NCBI GenBank assembly: GCA_963821815.1 | Contig: CAWGFG010000002.1 | Span: 124,001-188,000, forward strand | Source of the DNA: JASGTU01 sp963821815 | Lineage (GTDB): Bacteria > Chloroflexota > Anaerolineae > Caldilineales > Caldilineaceae | Length of the DNA: 64,000 bases | Direction: 5' to 3' | Shown: one piece after another, positions 61,375-64,000 of the stretch | How the letters are laid out: each line of letters starts with the position of its first letter | How positions within the stretch are numbered: position 1 is the first letter of the stretch | Notes under the pieces: model-generated | The model's input: only the letters and a program-made list of their open reading frames with translations | What the model was told of the DNA's origin: nothing | Database searches by the model: none | Position numbers and translations under genes: made by a program

Positions 61375-62757
61375 TTAGATGCTGACGACTGTAGCCGTTT
61401 GCGTGTCCATCGGCGTGAGCTGCATGCCTTCGCGCCAGGCGGACGCCTGTCGTGCTCGCAAGTCGACGATGACCAGACCGCCTAATGCGATGACTGCGAA
61501 GACTGCGATCAGCCAGACTACAGGAAACTGTCCAGTCTCTGCGTTCGCCGCGACGTTGGGCGACGTAGCCGCTTCCGAAGAGGCCATCGACAAAGTTGTG
61601 TCCTGCTGCATGGCCATGTCAGGCAGCGGCCATGCTGTGACCTGGGACGGTGCAGGGTTCATCGCCAGAGCGGGTTCGTCGAAGAGAGCCACAGGCGCTC
61701 GTGACGATTCACCTAGCGCATACACTGCGCCTTCAACACCGCTGACAGGGATCAGATCCGTGATGTAGGCAACCGAGGCGTAATCGGCGGCATCGGCAAT
61801 CGGCAGCCATGTTTCGGCACTGTTCTCAGTGCGATACACGGTGCTGGTCGATTCGTGCACGGATTTCTCACCCAGTAGGTAGCTCGTGGCAACATAGAGT
61901 CGGTCAGCGTTCATGCCGTCCGCAGCCAGCGCATCCACATGCAAGCGTGTGCCTGGCAGCAAACCAAGCCCCTCGTTGGCCAGCTCGAAGGTGGCGCCGT
62001 CTGTACTCACGAGGACGCCTCGGTCCACGGTACCGACATAGACTGTTGCCGGTGTCGTATCGACGATCGCGACCGCTGTCGGAGCGCTGTGCAGATCGCC
62101 CACAGTCACCCATGACAGACCGAAGTTGTCTGCACGGTACAGCGCGGTGTCCGTGCGTGCGAAGGCCAGAGATTGGCCTGTGTTGTCAGTTACAACCTGT
62201 CGCACCGGCTCGTCCAGCAGAAGCTGCCCACCGACCACCATGCTCGAATCCACATCGCGCAGGCGGAAGACTCCGGCACTGTCCGTGCCCACAAATACAA
62301 TACGCTGCTGGCTGTCGACCGCGATATCAGTAACGCCACCAGCCGCGTCGCTCAGCGGGACTGTAATCCAGGACTGACCGTTGTCGTTGGACTTGAACAG
62401 AGTTAGCTCATTGGCGGCGCCGATGTAAAGCACACCAGGCCGTTCTTTGTCCAGTGCCACTGCACCGACGATCATATCTTTAGGCGTAGGAATCTCGGTC
62501 CATCGGCCGTTTTCGCCCATGTAGAGCAATCCGCCGTCTACCGCATAGTTCGGGAGTTGATCGGATGTGGCAGGAACATAGTCACGAACGTTCTCCAGCG
62601 TCATTTTGACATGAGCCGGCGCAGGTTGCTGCTCCAGCGCCTGAATTGCGCCGGTGAACACCGCGATGAGTAGAACGATCGTCGTTATCAGAATTGCTAT
62701 GTGTCGAATATGCATATCCTCCCCCTCTCTTGTTTCATACGGTACTGCGTGCTGCAT
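61375..62757 (-). CDS. Membrane-anchored BNR/Ycf48-like beta-propeller protein
   Basis: A protein of about 460 residues, or 446 if the later ATG is used. An N-terminal hydrophobic segment is a signal anchor, the centre is a beta-propeller with Asp-box-type repeats (SNDNGQSW, ADNFGLSW, VSTDGATF), and a second membrane segment (PVVWLIAVFAVIALGGLVIV) lies near the C-terminus with a short basic cytoplasmic tail. Ycf48/sialidase-like propellers assist complexes or bind ligands; here the role is unknown. AGGAG lies five bases before the ATG at 62757; an ATG at 62715 with GGGGGAGG is the alternative. It has its own terminator. Confidence 0.78.
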   Translation of the reverse strand: MQHAVPYETREGEDMHIRHIAILITTIVLLIAVFTGAIQALEQQPAPAHVKMTLENVRDYVPATSDQLPNYAVDGGLLYMGENGRWTEIPTPKDMIVGAVALDKERPGVLYIGAANELTLFKSNDNGQSWITVPLSDAAGGVTDIAVDSQQRIVFVGTDSAGVFRLRDVDSSMVVGGQLLLDEPVRQVVTDNTGQSLAFARTDTALYRADNFGLSWVTVGDLHSAPTAVAIVDTTPATVYVGTVDRGVLVSTDGATFELANEGLGLLPGTRLHVDALAADGMNADRLYVATSYLLGEKSVHESTSTVYRTENSAETWLPIADAADYASVAYITDLIPVSGVEGAVYALGESSRAPVALFDEPALAMNPAPSQVTAWPLPDMAMQQDTTLSMASSEAATSPNVAANAETGQFPVVWLIAVFAVIALGGLVIVDLRARQASAWREGMQLTPMDTQTATVVSI

Positions 62758-62925
62758 TTCCTCTCCTGGTAACACTATACCGAGAATTGCATAATGATGT
62801 TGGATGCAGCGGAGATCGTTTTCGGACCGTTTTCCTACGAAGAGAAAAGTGAGGATGTCTGGCTTGTAAAAAGCGTGGCAGAGAGTGGCTGGTTGAGGGG
62901 ACTGCGGACAGCTTTCTAGAAGTTG

Positions 62926-64000
62926 CTATGTCTGGGGAATGCCGTATCCGCCGCCGCCCGGTGTTTCTATGCGCAAGCGGTCGCCGGGGAAGAGCCGCCG
63001 GCTGAATTTCGAGTGCAGCTCTTCAATTTCGCCATTGGCACGAATGAGCACGTTTCGTCCCAGGGCGCCGCTTGAGCCGCCAGCCAATCCCCACGGCGCT
63101 ACGGAGCGCCGTTCGCTGAGCATGGTGACTGTCGCCGGCATACGCATGACGTATTCGCGTATGATGCCGTCGCCACCGCGCTGTAAACCGGCGCCCCCGC
63201 TGCCGCGTCGAATCTCATACCGTTCAAGGCGTATCGGATAGGCGAGTTCAAGCGCCTCGATAGGCGTATTCAGCGTGTTGGTCATGTGCACCTGGGCGCC
63301 GTCAAGACCGTCACCGTCATGGCTGGCGCCCATGCCACCGGCGATCGTCTCATAGTAGGCATAGGGCTGCCCGTCTTCCCGCAGACCGCCGATGGTAATG
63401 TTGTTCATGGTTCCCTGGCTGGCAGCCGGAATACGATCCGGCAGAGCCTGGGCAAGGGCGCCCAGCACCACGTCGGTGATGCGTTGTGACGTCTCCACGT
63501 TGCCCCCGGCGACGGCTGCAGGCGGCGTGGCATTGACGACTGTTCCTGCTGGCGCGATGACATGGACCGACGCAAAACAGCCGCCGTTCATGGGCACATC
63601 GGTGCCGATGAGACAGCGCACCACATAGTAGCAGGCGGCCTGGGCAATGGCGATGACCGCGTTCAGCGATCCATTCATCACCGGCGCCGAATCGGAGAAA
63701 TCGAAGGTTATCTCGTCATCTGCGATAGTGGTTTTCACGTGAATTGGTACGAACGAGACCTGCTCATTCTCCACCAGTTCCAGCACGTCTTCGAACGAAT
63801 AGACGCCGTTCGGCCACTCGCGGATGGCTGCTTGCGTCAGCCGCTTGCTATACTCCTGCAGATGATGTGCATACTCCATCACTTCATCAAAGCCGAACGA
63901 GTTGACCATCTCCTGCAGCCGGCGGTCGCCGATGGCAGCCGCGGCCCGTTGTGCTGCAATGTCTCCGCGACGCTCATCCGGCGTGCGCACATTGCGCAGG
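62926..64000 (-). CDS. Hydantoinase B / oxoprolinase-type subunit (5' end off window)
   Basis: At least 354 residues of a HyuB-family protein. The N-terminal part visible includes NVRTPDERRGD and the central VHVKTTIADDEITFDFSDSAP, with GGNVETSQRI and a C-terminal GGGGYG end. HyuB works with HyuA to hydrolyse hydantoins or 5-oxoproline using ATP, or in acetone carboxylase-related systems. The reading frame runs past base 64000 with no start; the GTG at 63990 is an internal Val. Typical members are 520-580 residues, so about 180 residues are missing. The hyuA gene should lie upstream, outside the window. Confidence 0.9.
   Translation of the reverse strand, partial: LRNVRTPDERRGDIAAQRAAAAIGDRRLQEMVNSFGFDEVMEYAHHLQEYSKRLTQAAIREWPNGVYSFEDVLELVENEQVSFVPIHVKTTIADDEITFDFSDSAPVMNGSLNAVIAIAQAACYYVVRCLIGTDVPMNGGCFASVHVIAPAGTVVNATPPAAVAGGNVETSQRITDVVLGALAQALPDRIPAASQGTMNNITIGGLREDGQPYAYYETIAGGMGASHDGDGLDGAQVHMTNTLNTPIEALELAYPIRLERYEIRRGSGGAGLQRGGDGIIREYVMRMPATVTMLSERRSVAPWGLAGGSSGALGRNVLIRANGEIEELHSKFSRRLFPGDRLRIETPGGGGYGIPQT

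Noticed and set aside
1..64000. CRISPR arrays, insertion sequences, phage or integrase genes
   Set aside because: I looked for regularly spaced repeats, transposase or integrase motifs and flanking duplications and saw none.

Overview
The window is a 64 kb piece of a bacterial chromosome with about 60 protein genes. I saw no rRNA, tRNA, CRISPR array, insertion sequence or prophage. It reads as a free-living, Gram-positive-derived or monoderm-like bacterium, most likely a Chloroflexota (Anaerolineae/Caldilineales-like). The clues are the mix of a long-form HPF, a sufCBDSU-Rieske-sufT operon led by a SufR-type regulator, a bacterial mevalonate kinase, a split methylmalonyl-CoA mutase, a DUF971 protein with M50/CBS protease and slipin genes nearby, and several Thr/Pro/Ala-rich membrane-anchored beta-propeller proteins. 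This placement is inference from gene content; no marker in the window settles it.

Region 1 (1-7.2 kb): a gene tail, a glycerophosphodiesterase, a beta-lactamase-fold lipoprotein, a dual-specificity phosphatase, pgi, and a dynamin-like GTPase followed by a GNAT acetyltransferase. Region 2 (7.4-20.6 kb): an isochorismatase-like hydrolase, hpf with a textbook promoter and terminator, comF, an orphan Flp-like pilin, a zinc-ribbon coiled-coil protein, a secreted endonuclease/phosphatase-fold protein, a phosphoribosyltransferase, nth, a slipin, a DUF971 protein, a site-2 protease with CBS domains, and an alpha/beta hydrolase.

Region 3 (20.7-29.1 kb): rpe, and convergent to it the classical cluster rpsB-tsf-pyrH-frr-uppS-cdsA on the minus strand; then an OmpR-type response regulator without a kinase and queG. 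S2 carries an unusually long acidic tail. Region 4 (29.8-39.9 kb): a fasciclin-domain protein, an MFS transporter, and a complete iron-sulphur assembly operon (sufR, sufC, sufB, sufD, sufS, sufU, Rieske ferredoxin, sufT) closed by a bidirectional terminator.

Region 5 (40-50.3 kb): an uncharacterised repeat protein on the minus strand, divergent from dnaX-ybaB-recR; then methylmalonyl-CoA mutase large subunit and epimerase, a membrane-anchored Mrr-type nuclease, a second glycerophosphodiesterase, mevalonate kinase, and an NAD-dependent epimerase. Region 6 (50.6-64 kb, all minus strand): a hydantoinase B that runs off the window, two membrane-anchored beta-propeller proteins, and a tightly spaced run of glycogen-synthase-like glycosyltransferase, ThiF/MoeB-type E1 enzyme, two GNAT acetyltransferases, branching enzyme glgB and nagA.

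Several promoters can be read directly (hpf, slipin, sufR, dnaX, epimerase). Two genes, queG and the repeat protein at 40-41.5 kb, share an extended -10 box exactly six bases before the ATG and are probably transcribed as leaderless mRNAs. I did not find a clear new defence or mobile system. The best candidates for something undescribed are the glycosyltransferase-ThiF-GNAT-GNAT operon, the S2 tail, and the propeller pair.
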